A stretch of 64,000 bases of DNA, from the NCBI RefSeq assembly GCF_947498005.1, contig NZ_CANMIW010000008.1:62001-126000 (forward strand). Direction: 5' to 3'. The stretch comes from an uncultured Winogradskyella sp. (GTDB lineage: Bacteria > Bacteroidota > Bacteroidia > Flavobacteriales > Flavobacteriaceae). The position numbers were made by a program, and so were the translations under genes. The notes below the pieces were generated by a model. That model saw only the letters and a program-made list of their open reading frames with translations, was not told the DNA's origin and did not search any database. Within the stretch, counting starts at the first letter, position 1; each line of letters starts with the position of its first letter. Below, one piece after another: positions 18,424 to 27,968 of this stretch.

Positions 18424-20103
18424 ATGACCTTTTACAAACGATTTTTTTTAATAATTTTTCTCGTGATTTTTTCAAATCACTGTGCTGGTCAATCAATGAA
18501 ATTGATAATTTTAGGAGAGAATAACGAAAAAACAAAGGTAATTGACTCTTTGGGTTACAGAAAAAACTTCAAAAATTACACTAATTTAAATCTTGAAGTA
18601 AAAAAAATTCAACACGATTTAACGCAACATGGATTTATTGATTCATCTATTGATGCTATAACAAAGAAGAATGACTCTGTTTATCAGGCCACATTATACT
18701 TGGGTAATAAGATTAAGAACATAAGAATACGTATTCACCCCAACCTAACAAAACAACTCCCTAATTTGAGCAACAGTAAAGAGCATGTTGATCTCAGCAT
18801 ACTTAATCTTCAAACTTACCTTAAGAACTTAAATTCTCTTATTGCGGAAGAAGGCGATCCTTTTGCAACAGTACAATTGATTAATATCACTAAATTTAAT
18901 TTACAATTAATAACAGCTGACCTCAAGATTGTATCAAATAAAAAACGACGTATAGATAAAATTGTCATTAAAGGCTACGATAATTTCCCAAAGTCATATG
19001 TGAAACATTTTCTAAAATTAAAAACGGAAAAATTATTCAACCTCAATACCATTAAAAACAAAATTGAACTTTTAAACGACTTAAGATTCGCATCAAAAAT
19101 TAAAGATCCTGAAGTCTTATTTACTAAAGATTCCACTACCTTATATATATATGTAGAAAAAACTAAAACAAATAACTTTGATGGATTTTTAGGATTTGGA
19201 ACAAATGAAGACACCAACAGGTTAGAATTTGACGGCTATTTAGATCTTAGATTAGTAAATAATCTCAACTACGGCGAAACTTTAAACCTACTTTACAAAA
19301 GTGACGAAATAGATCAGCAGACATTTAAGGTAGATGCTGACCTTCCTTATATATTTTCTACGCCTATTGGTCTTCAGGTTGGGCTCAATATTTTCAGGAA
19401 GGATTCAACTTTTTTAAACGCCAATCAATACGCTAAAATAAATTACAAAATTAACAGTCAACACAGTATAGGTATAGGAATCACATCTACAAACTCCACC
19501 AATCTTCAAGATGATGACACTAATACACTCAATGACTACACCTCCAATTATTACACATTACAATACAACTATATAAAACCTCAAACGAGTGACCCTCTAT
19601 TCCCAATTAAATTTTGGTTTAATTTTTCTTCTGGCTTTGGAGATAGAAAAACTGATTTAAATACTGAAAAACAAACTGCATTCAATTTAGAAACCTACAA
19701 GATTTTCAATCTTAACAGAACTAATAGCATTTATGCAAAAATTAGTGGCGCAACCTTAACCTCTAATAACTATCTTGATAACGAATTATTCCGTTTTGGT
19801 GGCATTAATTCAATTAGAGGTTTTGAAGAAAATAGTTTGGTTGCAAATTTATATGGTGTGCTGAGCACGGAATACAGGTACCGATTAAGCTCTAATATCT
19901 ATGTTAATTCTGTGTTTGATGCCGCCTATTTTGAAAACAAGATTAGTAACACAAAAGAGAAACTGTTTGGGTTTGGACTCGGATTTGGATTGTTGACCAA
20001 TACAGGATTATTTCGTTTTAATTATTCTAGCGGTAAAACAGAAAATAGAGCATTTAAATTATCGGACTCTAAAGTTCATGTGAGTTTAACTGCAACTTTT
20101 TAA
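18424..20103 (+). CDS. Omp85-family outer-membrane protein (BamA/TamA-like)
   Basis: The protein is probably an outer-membrane barrel of the Omp85 superfamily. With the ATG at 18424 it has 559 residues and a signal peptide (MTFYKRFFLIIFLVIFSNHC, cleaved near AGQS). An alternative GTG at 18403 would add seven residues and weaken the signal peptide. About residues 60-260 form a POTRA-like region (RRIDKIVIKGYDNFPKSYVK), then a beta-barrel follows. The Omp85 motif RFGGINSIRGFEENSL, with the conserved Arg-Gly-Phe, lies in the last quarter, and the protein ends in Phe. It is shorter than BamA, so it is more likely an accessory family member; substrate unknown. It diverges from rpsL. Confidence 0.8.
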   Translation: MTFYKRFFLIIFLVIFSNHCAGQSMKLIILGENNEKTKVIDSLGYRKNFKNYTNLNLEVKKIQHDLTQHGFIDSSIDAITKKNDSVYQATLYLGNKIKNIRIRIHPNLTKQLPNLSNSKEHVDLSILNLQTYLKNLNSLIAEEGDPFATVQLINITKFNLQLITADLKIVSNKKRRIDKIVIKGYDNFPKSYVKHFLKLKTEKLFNLNTIKNKIELLNDLRFASKIKDPEVLFTKDSTTLYIYVEKTKTNNFDGFLGFGTNEDTNRLEFDGYLDLRLVNNLNYGETLNLLYKSDEIDQQTFKVDADLPYIFSTPIGLQVGLNIFRKDSTFLNANQYAKINYKINSQHSIGIGITSTNSTNLQDDDTNTLNDYTSNYYTLQYNYIKPQTSDPLFPIKFWFNFSSGFGDRKTDLNTEKQTAFNLETYKIFNLNRTNSIYAKISGATLTSNNYLDNELFRFGGINSIRGFEENSLVANLYGVLSTEYRYRLSSNIYVNSVFDAAYFENKISNTKEKLFGFGLGFGLLTNTGLFRFNYSSGKTENRAFKLSDSKVHVSLTATF

Positions 20104-20114
20104 TTCTGTTTCAA

Positions 20115-20122
20115 TACATTTG
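20115..20122 (+). promoter_or_regulatory. Possible -7 box (TACATTTG) of rlmB
   Basis: The octamer fits TANNTTTG and lies 38 bp upstream of the rlmB ATG in the 57-bp gap after the Omp85 gene. No good -33 element is present. Confidence 0.4.
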
Positions 20123-20160
20123 CACCTTATACCCATTTAATTTTAGGATATTTTATATAC

Positions 20161-20895
20161 ATGAAAGACGAAACCACAATTTTTGGTATTAGAGCGATTA
20201 TTGAAGCCATAAAATCAGGAAAAACCATTGACAAAGTTTTTATGCAAAAGGGTTTGCAAGGAGAACTTTTTAAAGAGTTAGAAAATATAATACGTGCTGA
20301 GGGTATCAACTCATCTTATGTGCCTGTAGAAAAATTAAACCGTTTAACTCGAGGTAATCACCAAGGAGCCGTGGCTCAAATTTCACCGATTGCATTTCAT
20401 GATATTGATGAGATGGTAATGGGTGTTTTAGAATCTAAAAAAACACCTTTGTTTTTATTATTAGATCAACTTAGTGATGTTAGGAATTTTGGAGCCATTG
20501 TAAGAACTGCAGAATGTACTGGTGTAGACGGAATAATTATACAGAAGAAAGGTGGAGCGCCAATAAATGGGGACACTATAAAAACCAGTGCTGGTGCAAT
20601 TTTTAAAATTCCTATTTGTAAAGTAGACCACATAAAAGATGCTGTATTTCATATGCAGTCTTCAGGAATAAAAGTTATAGCCGCAACTGAGAAAGCAAAA
20701 AATTATTTGTTTGATGTATCTTTTAAAGAACCGTGTGCAATTATTATGGGATCTGAAGGAAGAGGAATTAATCCTTCTGTTTTAAAAGTGGTTGACAACC
20801 AAGCTAAACTCCCTATTTTAGGTGATATTGAATCTCTAAATGTGTCAGTAGCTTGTGGTGCATTCTTATATGAAGCTGTGAGACAGCGACAATAA
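20161..20895 (+). CDS. rlmB: 23S rRNA (guanosine-2251-2'-O)-methyltransferase RlmB
   Basis: RlmB is a SPOUT-class methyltransferase that modifies the P-loop of 23S rRNA using SAM. The 244-residue protein has the N-terminal substrate-binding domain (IFGIRAIIEAIKSGKTIDKV) and the three SPOUT motifs: DQLSDVRNFGAIVRTAE, IIMGSEGRGI and ESLNVSVACGAFLYE. The trefoil-knot residues are intact. In many Flavobacteriaceae rlmB stands beside the rhomboid and rarA genes; here a SusC/SusD pair lies between them. Confidence 0.93.
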   Translation: MKDETTIFGIRAIIEAIKSGKTIDKVFMQKGLQGELFKELENIIRAEGINSSYVPVEKLNRLTRGNHQGAVAQISPIAFHDIDEMVMGVLESKKTPLFLLLDQLSDVRNFGAIVRTAECTGVDGIIIQKKGGAPINGDTIKTSAGAIFKIPICKVDHIKDAVFHMQSSGIKVIAATEKAKNYLFDVSFKEPCAIIMGSEGRGINPSVLKVVDNQAKLPILGDIESLNVSVACGAFLYEAVRQRQ

Positions 20896-20949
20896 TCCAT
20901 GCAATTCATTCTATTTTATTCAAATTGAATGCGTTAATATATTATAGGG

Positions 20950-20985
20950 AATCAATAAATTTAAAACGTTTATTGATTTTTTTTT
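20950..20985 (+). terminator. Intrinsic terminator after rlmB
   Basis: AATCAATAAA and TTTATTGATT form a 10-bp stem with a 9-nt loop, followed by a run of T residues (20977-20985). It lies 54 bp after the rlmB stop and isolates it from susC. Confidence 0.85.
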
Positions 20986-21077
20986 AATTTATTACCATAT
21001 AAATTAACAAAACACTAGCTCAATTGTTAAAAAAAGCAAAACAAACTATTGCGAAAACAATATATTTTCTGCATTTT

Positions 21078-21093
21078 TGTTAAAATTTTAACA
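21078..21093 (+). promoter_or_regulatory. 16-bp palindrome directly before the susC start
   Basis: TGTTAAAATTTTAACA is a perfect palindrome that ends 4 bp before the ATG. Related TTGTTAAAA words occur about 50 bp upstream. It could be an operator, a mRNA fold or a ribosome-access element. The 112-bp region between the rlmB terminator and the ATG shows no clear TTTG-N19-TANNTTTG promoter. Confidence 0.5.
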
Positions 21094-21097
21094 ATTT

Positions 21098-24000
21098 ATG
21101 AAATCACAACTAAAAACAATTTTAACGCTTTTCATGGCGTTTGTGGTGCAACTCACGTTTGCACAAGAAAAAACAGTTTCTGGTACTGTAACAGAAGATT
21201 CGGGAATGCCACTTTCTGGAGCTAGTGTTATAGTCAAGGGGACTTCAACCGGAGTCGTAACAGACTTTGATGGTAAGTATTCTATTGATGTAGATACTGG
21301 TAGTACATTAATTTTTAGTTACATAGGTTTCGTCACCAAAGAAATGGTAGTAGGCGATTCTAATGTAATAGATGTACAACTGGTTGAAGATGCTTCTGAA
21401 CTCTCGGAAGTTGTAATTGTAGCACAAGGAATCCAAGCTAAACCAAGAGAATTAGCCTACTCAGTTCAATCTGTAGGTTCAGATGCGATTAACAAATCAA
21501 AAGAAACAAATTTAGTTTCTGGGTTAAACGCAAAAGCAGCTGGTGTTCAGGTTACAACGTCTTCAGGATCAGTAGGAGCATCTGCTAACATTAGAATTAG
21601 AGGTAATACTTCTATTACAAGATCTAATTCACCTCTATTTATTGTAGATGGAGTTCCTATTGACAACTCTTCATTTACAGAAGATGCTACTCAATCTAAT
21701 AACAACTCTAGTACAGGTGGTTCTGATTTTTCTAACAGAGCCATTGACATCAACTCTGCTGATATAGAATCAGTTAACATACTAAAAGGTGTTGCAGCTC
21801 AAACATTGTACGGATTACGTGCCGCAAATGGAGTAGTTATCATTACAACGAAAAAAGGAAAATCAGGAAAAACAAGAGTTACATTATCTAACTCCGTAGG
21901 ATTCTCGCAATACAATCAAGGTCCAGATTTACAACGCAAATATGCACAAGGTGGTGTTGTTGGTGGTGTTCAGATTTGGAGAGGCCCTGAAACATTTGAA
22001 GGAGATTCTTGGGGACCAAATATTTCTACCTTAGAATATGACGGTGATTCAGCTTACCCATTTGATAGAGGCGGAAGTTTAGTAGCTGCTGGTTCAGGGA
22101 ATGGAATCGCTGCAAGATCTTATGATCATTACGATTTTTTCAAAACTGGAGAAATATATGACACAAATCTTTCTGCTAGTGGTGGAAATGAAAAAGTGAG
22201 ATATCGTGCTTCTATTGGAAAATTAACTCAAAAAGGTATTTCACCAAATGAAGATTTCAACAGAAAAACATTTAGAGTTGACGTAGATGCGCAAATGTCT
22301 GAAAAATTAAAGCTTGAAGCTTCTGCTCAATATACTAATTCAGGTGGAAACAGAGTACAAAGAGGATCTAACATCTCAGGTATTATGTTAGGTTTATTAA
22401 GAACTGCACCAACTTTTGATAATGGAAATGGTCTTACTGGCCAAGAAGCAGCTGATAGCGCTTCTTCTTACTTTTATGATATTGAAGGATCAGAATTACC
22501 TGGTCACAGAAGTTATAGAGATGGAATCTATAACAACCCTTATTTTACAGTCGCTAGAAACATTAACCAAGATGACGTTAACCGTATCATTGGAAGAATG
22601 GGTCTATCGTATGACTTAAATGATTGGATTAACATTAAAGGTGCTGCATCTGTTGACCGTTATACCGATGTTAGAAAAATTGGTTTTGATGTTTTAGATG
22701 CAAGTTACGGTAATGGTAGAATGATTAACGATAACATTTCTAACCAAGATGTAAACTGGAACATGCTTGTAAGTGGTAGAAAGGACTTAAGTGACAAGAT
22801 GAATTTAACATTTAACCTTGGGTATGACGGTTACTATACTAAATCTAATCGTAGAAGTGTAATTGGTGATGGAATGACTATTCCTGGTTATTTTAACTTA
22901 ATTAATGTTGAAACAACACAGGCACAAGAAAGCACATCTGCCAAAAAATTAATTGGTACTTTCGCTACTACTACAATTGGTTACGATGACATTTTATTCA
23001 TTACACCATCGTTTAGAAATGACTGGTCTTCAACTTTACCTGAAGGTAATAACACTTTCCAATCTTATTCTATTGGTGCTAGTTTTATCTTTAATGAATT
23101 ACTTTTTGAAAATAGTGATGCTGTGGATTACAGTAAATTAAGGTTATCGTACGGTAAAACTGGTAACGATGCACCAATTTACGCTACAACAACAAACTTT
23201 TCTGGGTATTCTGCTTCAGGAGATGGATTCATTCAAAGTGTAGCGTTTCCAGCATATGATCAAGTTTCGTTTGAAAGATCTTCAAGAGCTGGTAATCCTG
23301 ATTTAACACCAGAAATTACTACTGAATTTGAAATTGGATTAGAATTTAAAATGTTTTCAAACCGTTTAAATTTTGATATAGCATACTATAATAAAGAAAC
23401 TAAAGATCAAATCATACCTGTTGATGTTGCTCCTTCTTCTGGATTTATTGATCGTTTTGACAATGTTGGATTAATATCGAATACGGGTGTTGAAATTTCT
23501 TTAGGAGGTACACCAGTACAAACAGATGATTTTTCTTGGGACATAAGCATGAACTGGACAACATATGAAAACGTAGTTGAAGAACTTACTGAAGGTGTAG
23601 AATTTATTACATTAAATGGATTTACAAGTACATCTTCTGTTGCAATTGTTGGTGAATCTTATGGTTCTATTTACGGTTCTAGATTTTTAAGAAACGATTC
23701 TGGTGAAGTATTGATTGACGATAATGGTTACCCATTACAAGATCCTACAGATGGTGTTGTTGGTGATCCTATCCCAGACTGGGTAGCTGGTATTAGTAAT
23801 ACTTTCACTTATAAAGACTTAAGCTTATCAGTACTTTTTGATATTAGACAAGGTGGTGATGTTTGGTGTGGTACATGTGGTATACTAGATTACTTTGGTA
23901 CATCTGCTGCTACTTTAGTAAGAGAGGAATCATTAGTATTTAATGGTGTTGTACAGTCAACTGGACAACAAAATGCGCAATCAGTTCCTTATTATGATAA

Positions 24001-24316
24001 CACGGTAAGTGAAAATAATAATGTTTGGAGACGTTACGGATTTGGTGGTTTATCAGAATCTAACGTATACGATGCTTCTTGGGTACGTTTAAGAGAAATC
24101 ACTTTAGCTTACCAAGTGCCTAGTAAATATTTAGAAGGTATGTTTATTGATGGAATTAGTATTGCAGCCTATGGTAGAAACTTATGGTTAAATACTGATT
24201 ATCCAGGAATTGATCCAGAAACAAATTTAACTGGAGATAGTAATGGTCTAGGTTTGGATTATTTTAACCAACCTAATACTAAGAGTTATGGATTTGATAT
24301 AAAATTTAATTTTTAA
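21098..24316 (+). CDS. SusC/RagA-family TonB-dependent outer-membrane transporter
   Basis: This is the barrel of a SusCD nutrient importer, driven by TonB across the outer membrane. The 1072-residue protein has a signal peptide (cleaved near FAQEK, residue 22) and a carboxypeptidase-regulatory-like domain (about 25-110, with SGASVIVKGTSTGVVTDFDG). The plug follows (about 115-250, with IRIRGNTSITRSNSPLFIVD and VLKG-type end), then a 22-strand-type barrel ending KFNF. An unusual CGTC sits in a late extracellular-loop region (VWCGTCGIL). The partner susD gene starts 5 bp later. No glycoside hydrolase, sulfatase, ECF sigma or anti-sigma gene is near, so the substrate cannot be named. Confidence 0.93.
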   Translation: MKSQLKTILTLFMAFVVQLTFAQEKTVSGTVTEDSGMPLSGASVIVKGTSTGVVTDFDGKYSIDVDTGSTLIFSYIGFVTKEMVVGDSNVIDVQLVEDASELSEVVIVAQGIQAKPRELAYSVQSVGSDAINKSKETNLVSGLNAKAAGVQVTTSSGSVGASANIRIRGNTSITRSNSPLFIVDGVPIDNSSFTEDATQSNNNSSTGGSDFSNRAIDINSADIESVNILKGVAAQTLYGLRAANGVVIITTKKGKSGKTRVTLSNSVGFSQYNQGPDLQRKYAQGGVVGGVQIWRGPETFEGDSWGPNISTLEYDGDSAYPFDRGGSLVAAGSGNGIAARSYDHYDFFKTGEIYDTNLSASGGNEKVRYRASIGKLTQKGISPNEDFNRKTFRVDVDAQMSEKLKLEASAQYTNSGGNRVQRGSNISGIMLGLLRTAPTFDNGNGLTGQEAADSASSYFYDIEGSELPGHRSYRDGIYNNPYFTVARNINQDDVNRIIGRMGLSYDLNDWINIKGAASVDRYTDVRKIGFDVLDASYGNGRMINDNISNQDVNWNMLVSGRKDLSDKMNLTFNLGYDGYYTKSNRRSVIGDGMTIPGYFNLINVETTQAQESTSAKKLIGTFATTTIGYDDILFITPSFRNDWSSTLPEGNNTFQSYSIGASFIFNELLFENSDAVDYSKLRLSYGKTGNDAPIYATTTNFSGYSASGDGFIQSVAFPAYDQVSFERSSRAGNPDLTPEITTEFEIGLEFKMFSNRLNFDIAYYNKETKDQIIPVDVAPSSGFIDRFDNVGLISNTGVEISLGGTPVQTDDFSWDISMNWTTYENVVEELTEGVEFITLNGFTSTSSVAIVGESYGSIYGSRFLRNDSGEVLIDDNGYPLQDPTDGVVGDPIPDWVAGISNTFTYKDLSLSVLFDIRQGGDVWCGTCGILDYFGTSAATLVREESLVFNGVVQSTGQQNAQSVPYYDNTVSENNNVWRRYGFGGLSESNVYDASWVRLREITLAYQVPSKYLEGMFIDGISIAAYGRNLWLNTDYPGIDPETNLTGDSNGLGLDYFNQPNTKSYGFDIKFNF

Positions 24317-24321
24317 TAAAG

Positions 24322-25677
24322 ATGAAAAAGATAAAAATAATATTAATTGGGATTCTTTCTATGGGATTAATCTCATGTGAAATAACAGACACAAATGTGG
24401 ATCCTGATAATCCGTCTGCAGACGTAGTAAATGCAGGTGCGATTTATCCAGGAATGATAACTCAAACTCACAGAAACATTGTTGCTTTAAACGGTAGAAT
24501 TGCAGGAATTGTAATGCAACAGTTTGATGGTTTAGATGCACAGCAGATTGCATACGGACAATATAACATTGGAGAAAGTGATATTGACAACAGTTGGGGC
24601 TTTGGTCTCTATGGTGCAGGTTCAATGACAGATTGTTTTGTAATTACTCAAAATAATACTGGTGAAGTAAGTGCTTTAGCAAAGTTATATATGGCAGCGA
24701 ATTTAGGAATGACAACAAGTACTTGGGGAGATATCCCTTACAGTGATGCATTTTTAGGTGATGAAGGAAATGTTACGCCATCATATGACTCCCAAAGCAG
24801 TATATATGCTGATATTCAAACATTATTAACTGAATCGATTAATGAAGGTGTTGCTAGTGGTGTTGGTGAATTTTTCGGAGCTGGTGGAAGCGCAGATTGG
24901 GAAGGAACTGCTCACGCCTTAAAAGCTAGATATTATTTGCATTTAACTTCAGTTGATCCAACTGCTGCTCAAAATGCTTTAAGTGAAGCACAAATGGCAT
25001 TTACTAGTACAGCAGATCAACCTGATTTTGTTTACAGTTTACCTGCTCAAAATGCTAACCCACTATATTTATTTGATAACGACAGACCTAGTACAATGGG
25101 ATTCGGTGCAACTTTAAATACAATGATGACAAGTGATCCTAGATTAGCTTTATATACTACAGACGGAGAAACTTTTGCATCAGATGATTTATTCTGGGGA
25201 AAGGCAACATCGCCAACGCCTTTAATTTCTTATTGGGAAGTTAAGTTCATTGAAGCTGAAGCTATTGTAAGAACTAGTGGTGCAGATCTTGATGCCTTAA
25301 CAGCATTGCAAGAAGCTGTTAGATCTAACATGTTATATGTAGGTGTATCTACAACTGATGCAGATCTTTATGTAAATACATTAACTTTAACTGGTACTTC
25401 TGAAGATAAAATTGAAACTATCATAACTGAAAAGTATAAGTCTTTATACGGAAATGGACCATTAGAAGCATGGGCTGATTATAGAAGAACAGGTTATCCT
25501 GATTTAACTCCTAATCCAGATGCTGTTCCTAGTTTTAATCCATCAGGAGTAATTCCAAGAAGATTCTTATATCCTATTACGGAAAGAACAACTAATAGTG
25601 CAAACTATGATGCTGCAATTTCATCTCAAGGCGGTCATTTGCTAGATGATGATATGTGGGTTTTTCCATCTAACTAA
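24322..25677 (+). CDS. SusD/RagB-family nutrient-binding lipoprotein
   Basis: The protein is the surface lid that binds substrate for the adjacent SusC. It is a lipoprotein: the signal ends LISC with Cys19. The 451-residue length and the N-terminal run of helices (with VNAGAIYPGMITQTHRNIVA) fit the SusD-like_2 type. The C-terminal stretch KYKSLYGNGPLEAWADYRRT is the usual W-x-D-x-R-R-T end of that type. Ligand unknown. It is followed by a strong terminator shared with the convergent rhomboid gene. Confidence 0.9.
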   Translation: MKKIKIILIGILSMGLISCEITDTNVDPDNPSADVVNAGAIYPGMITQTHRNIVALNGRIAGIVMQQFDGLDAQQIAYGQYNIGESDIDNSWGFGLYGAGSMTDCFVITQNNTGEVSALAKLYMAANLGMTTSTWGDIPYSDAFLGDEGNVTPSYDSQSSIYADIQTLLTESINEGVASGVGEFFGAGGSADWEGTAHALKARYYLHLTSVDPTAAQNALSEAQMAFTSTADQPDFVYSLPAQNANPLYLFDNDRPSTMGFGATLNTMMTSDPRLALYTTDGETFASDDLFWGKATSPTPLISYWEVKFIEAEAIVRTSGADLDALTALQEAVRSNMLYVGVSTTDADLYVNTLTLTGTSEDKIETIITEKYKSLYGNGPLEAWADYRRTGYPDLTPNPDAVPSFNPSGVIPRRFLYPITERTTNSANYDAAISSQGGHLLDDDMWVFPSN

Positions 25678-25710
25678 ACTAAGTAGTATCTATTATTTAG
25701 AGGTTAGTCT

Positions 25711-25754
25711 AAAAAAAGGAGGTTATCGTAAGATAATCTCCTTTTGTTTTTTTT
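25711..25754. terminator. Bidirectional terminator between susD and the rhomboid gene
   Basis: A 14-bp stem (25714-25727 with 25732-25745, one G-U pair, 4-nt loop) is flanked by eight T residues on the plus side and seven A residues on the other. It can end transcription from both convergent genes. Confidence 0.9.
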
Positions 25755-25786
25755 ATATCTTAGGTTAAACTTTTTTAATCCTTCCG

Positions 25787-26545
25787 TCATTCATTATCAT
25801 CCTTTTTAAAAATATATCTAATTTTTAATTCTTTCGTGCCCTCAGAATTATCTTCAATTTCAAGATCATTTTCAATTTCCGGCTTCAATTCAATAAAATT
25901 ACCATTCTCATCAAAGTGTTTCATAAATGGATCATCATCTTCATTATAATGAGGTTCTTCCCATTTGTAACGTTCTGGCTTTGCTATTTGTTTTCTAAAA
26001 ATTAAGGCAAATAATAAACCCGTTATTAACCCAGACAAATGGCCTTCCCAAGACATGCCTGCTTTTATCGGAAACACATACCAAATCATACTTCCGTATA
26101 AAAATATAACCAATAAGGATAATGCAATTAATCTGTAATGCTTGGCAAAAATGCCTTTAAAAAATATAAAACTAACCAAAACATAAACTAAACCACTTGC
26201 TCCGATATGGTTACCGTGATTAGCAATTAACCAAGTTAATGCTCCTGATAAGAGAATGCCGAAGCCAATGACTTTCCATGCTATTTTATTATAAAAATAA
26301 AATAACGACAAACTAAGTACAAAAAGTGGCACTGAGTTATTATAAATATGGTTAATATCACCATGCAAAAATGGGCTTGTTACTATACCAAATAAACCTT
26401 CAAGCTCTTGTGGTCTAATACCAAAATTATTTATGCTTCCATCAATTCTAACCTGATACCAAAATACTAGCCAAACAGCAAATAGTATTATCAACGGGTA
26501 AACAATGATGCTATTAGAATATTTAAATTGTTGGTTGTTGCTCAT
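25787..26545 (-). CDS. Rhomboid-family intramembrane serine protease
   Basis: Rhomboids cut membrane proteins within the bilayer. The 252-residue protein has six hydrophobic segments and then a soluble acidic C-terminal tail (about 190-252). The catalytic pair is present: Ser117 in GASGLVYVL and His169 in WEGHLSGLITG. The oxyanion-type motif HGDINHIYNNS (His66, Asn70) is present too. Substrate unknown. It is transcribed away from rarA, with a 142-bp shared upstream region. Confidence 0.93.
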   Translation of the reverse strand: MSNNQQFKYSNSIIVYPLIILFAVWLVFWYQVRIDGSINNFGIRPQELEGLFGIVTSPFLHGDINHIYNNSVPLFVLSLSLFYFYNKIAWKVIGFGILLSGALTWLIANHGNHIGASGLVYVLVSFIFFKGIFAKHYRLIALSLLVIFLYGSMIWYVFPIKAGMSWEGHLSGLITGLLFALIFRKQIAKPERYKWEEPHYNEDDDPFMKHFDENGNFIELKPEIENDLEIEDNSEGTKELKIRYIFKKDDNE

Positions 26546-26674
26546 GTTAAATTTCTATTTCAATTTTATATCCAAAATGGAAATGTCTGCAAAATTGGCA
26601 GAGCAAAAAGATAAAACCATTTGCTTATAATGTGGAATTAACGAATTAATTGAATTCATAACAAAAGCATTTTG

Positions 26675-26682
26675 TAATTTTG
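26675..26682 (+). promoter_or_regulatory. Probable -7 box (TAATTTTG) of rarA, nearly leaderless
   Basis: TAATTTTG fits TANNTTTG, with a TTG 22 bp upstream (26650-26652). It ends only 5 bp before the rarA ATG, so transcription would begin at or near the start codon. Confidence 0.5.
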
Positions 26683-26687
26683 AAACC

Positions 26688-27965
26688 ATGAATACACCTT
26701 TAGCAGAACGTCTTAGACCAAACACATTAGATGACTACCTAAGTCAACAGCATTTAGTTGGCAAAGATGGTATGTTATACCAGCAAATTAAAAGTGGCGT
26801 TATTCCATCTATGATATTTTGGGGACCTCCTGGAATTGGAAAAACTACATTGGCTAATATAATTGCCAATGAATCTGAACGTCCATTTTTTAAACTAAGC
26901 GCCATTAATTCTGGAGTAAAAGATATTCGGGAGGTTATTGACAAAGCGAAGAAAAGCGGTGGCTTGTTCACAGCTAAAAATCCTATTTTATTTATTGATG
27001 AAATTCATAGGTTTAGTAAATCTCAACAAGATTCACTTTTAGAGGCTGTAGAAAAAGGATGGGTTACACTTATTGGCGCAACTACTGAAAACCCAAGTTT
27101 TGAGGTTATCTCTGCACTTCTATCAAGATGTCAAGTTTATACGTTGAATGCTTTTAGCAAAGCAGATTTAGAAGCTCTTTTACAACGTGCTTTAAAGCAA
27201 GACACAAAACTTTCTAAATTAAACATTGAATTAAAAGAAACAGAAGCCTTATTGAGGATCTCTGGTGGTGATGCCCGAAAGTTATTGAACATTTTTGAGT
27301 TATTAATTGCTTCATTTGAAGACAATAATATTATTATCACTAATGAACTAGTGACCAAACAAGTGCAGAACAAAGCTGCACGATATGACAAAACTGGTGA
27401 ACAACATTACGACATTATTTCTGCATTTATTAAATCTATTCGTGGTAGTGATCCTAATGCTGCAGTTTATTATTTAGCAAGAATGATTGAAGGCGGAGAA
27501 GATGTTAAGTTTATAGCGCGACGATTGCTAATTCTCGCTAGTGAAGATATTGGTAACGCCAACCCAACTGCGCTAGTAATTGCTAATAATACATTTCAAG
27601 CTGTTTCTGTAATAGGTCATCCTGAATCTCGTATTATATTAAGTCAGTGTGCAACATATTTAGCGAGTTCTGCTAAAAGTAATGCTGCTTATGAAGCCAT
27701 TAATAGAGCTCAACAATTAGTGAAAGAAACTGGCGATTTATCGGTGCCGTTAGCCATGAGAAATGCGCCAACAAAACTAATGAAAGAATTGGGATATGGC
27801 GATGATTACAAGTACTCTCACAGTTACGAGAACAATTTTGCTGCTCAAGAATTTTTACCTAGTGAAATTGCAAACACCCAATTGTATAGTCCAGGAAATA
27901 ATGCACGTGAGCAAGCACAGCGAAATTATTTAAAACAACTGTGGAAAGAAAAATATGGTTACTAA
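26688..27965 (+). CDS. rarA: Replication-associated recombination protein A (AAA+ ATPase)
   Basis: RarA (MgsA/WRNIP1 family) acts at stalled replication forks and DNA gaps. The 425-residue protein has Walker A WGPPGIGKTT (Lys52) and Walker B LFIDEIHRFS (Asp104, Glu105). It also has the sensor stretch TLIGATTENPSFEVISALLS with the arginine finger SRC, and the C-terminal tetramerisation domain (IRGSDPNAAVYYLARMIEGG). Length and motifs are normal. It ends 3 bp from a convergent gene with no visible terminator. Confidence 0.95.
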   Translation: MNTPLAERLRPNTLDDYLSQQHLVGKDGMLYQQIKSGVIPSMIFWGPPGIGKTTLANIIANESERPFFKLSAINSGVKDIREVIDKAKKSGGLFTAKNPILFIDEIHRFSKSQQDSLLEAVEKGWVTLIGATTENPSFEVISALLSRCQVYTLNAFSKADLEALLQRALKQDTKLSKLNIELKETEALLRISGGDARKLLNIFELLIASFEDNNIIITNELVTKQVQNKAARYDKTGEQHYDIISAFIKSIRGSDPNAAVYYLARMIEGGEDVKFIARRLLILASEDIGNANPTALVIANNTFQAVSVIGHPESRIILSQCATYLASSAKSNAAYEAINRAQQLVKETGDLSVPLAMRNAPTKLMKELGYGDDYKYSHSYENNFAAQEFLPSEIANTQLYSPGNNAREQAQRNYLKQLWKEKYGY

Positions 27966-27968
27966 GTT

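Noticed and set aside
24359..24625. Minus-strand frame of 88 codons within susD
   Set aside because: It lacks any family pattern and is opposite a clear coding sequence.
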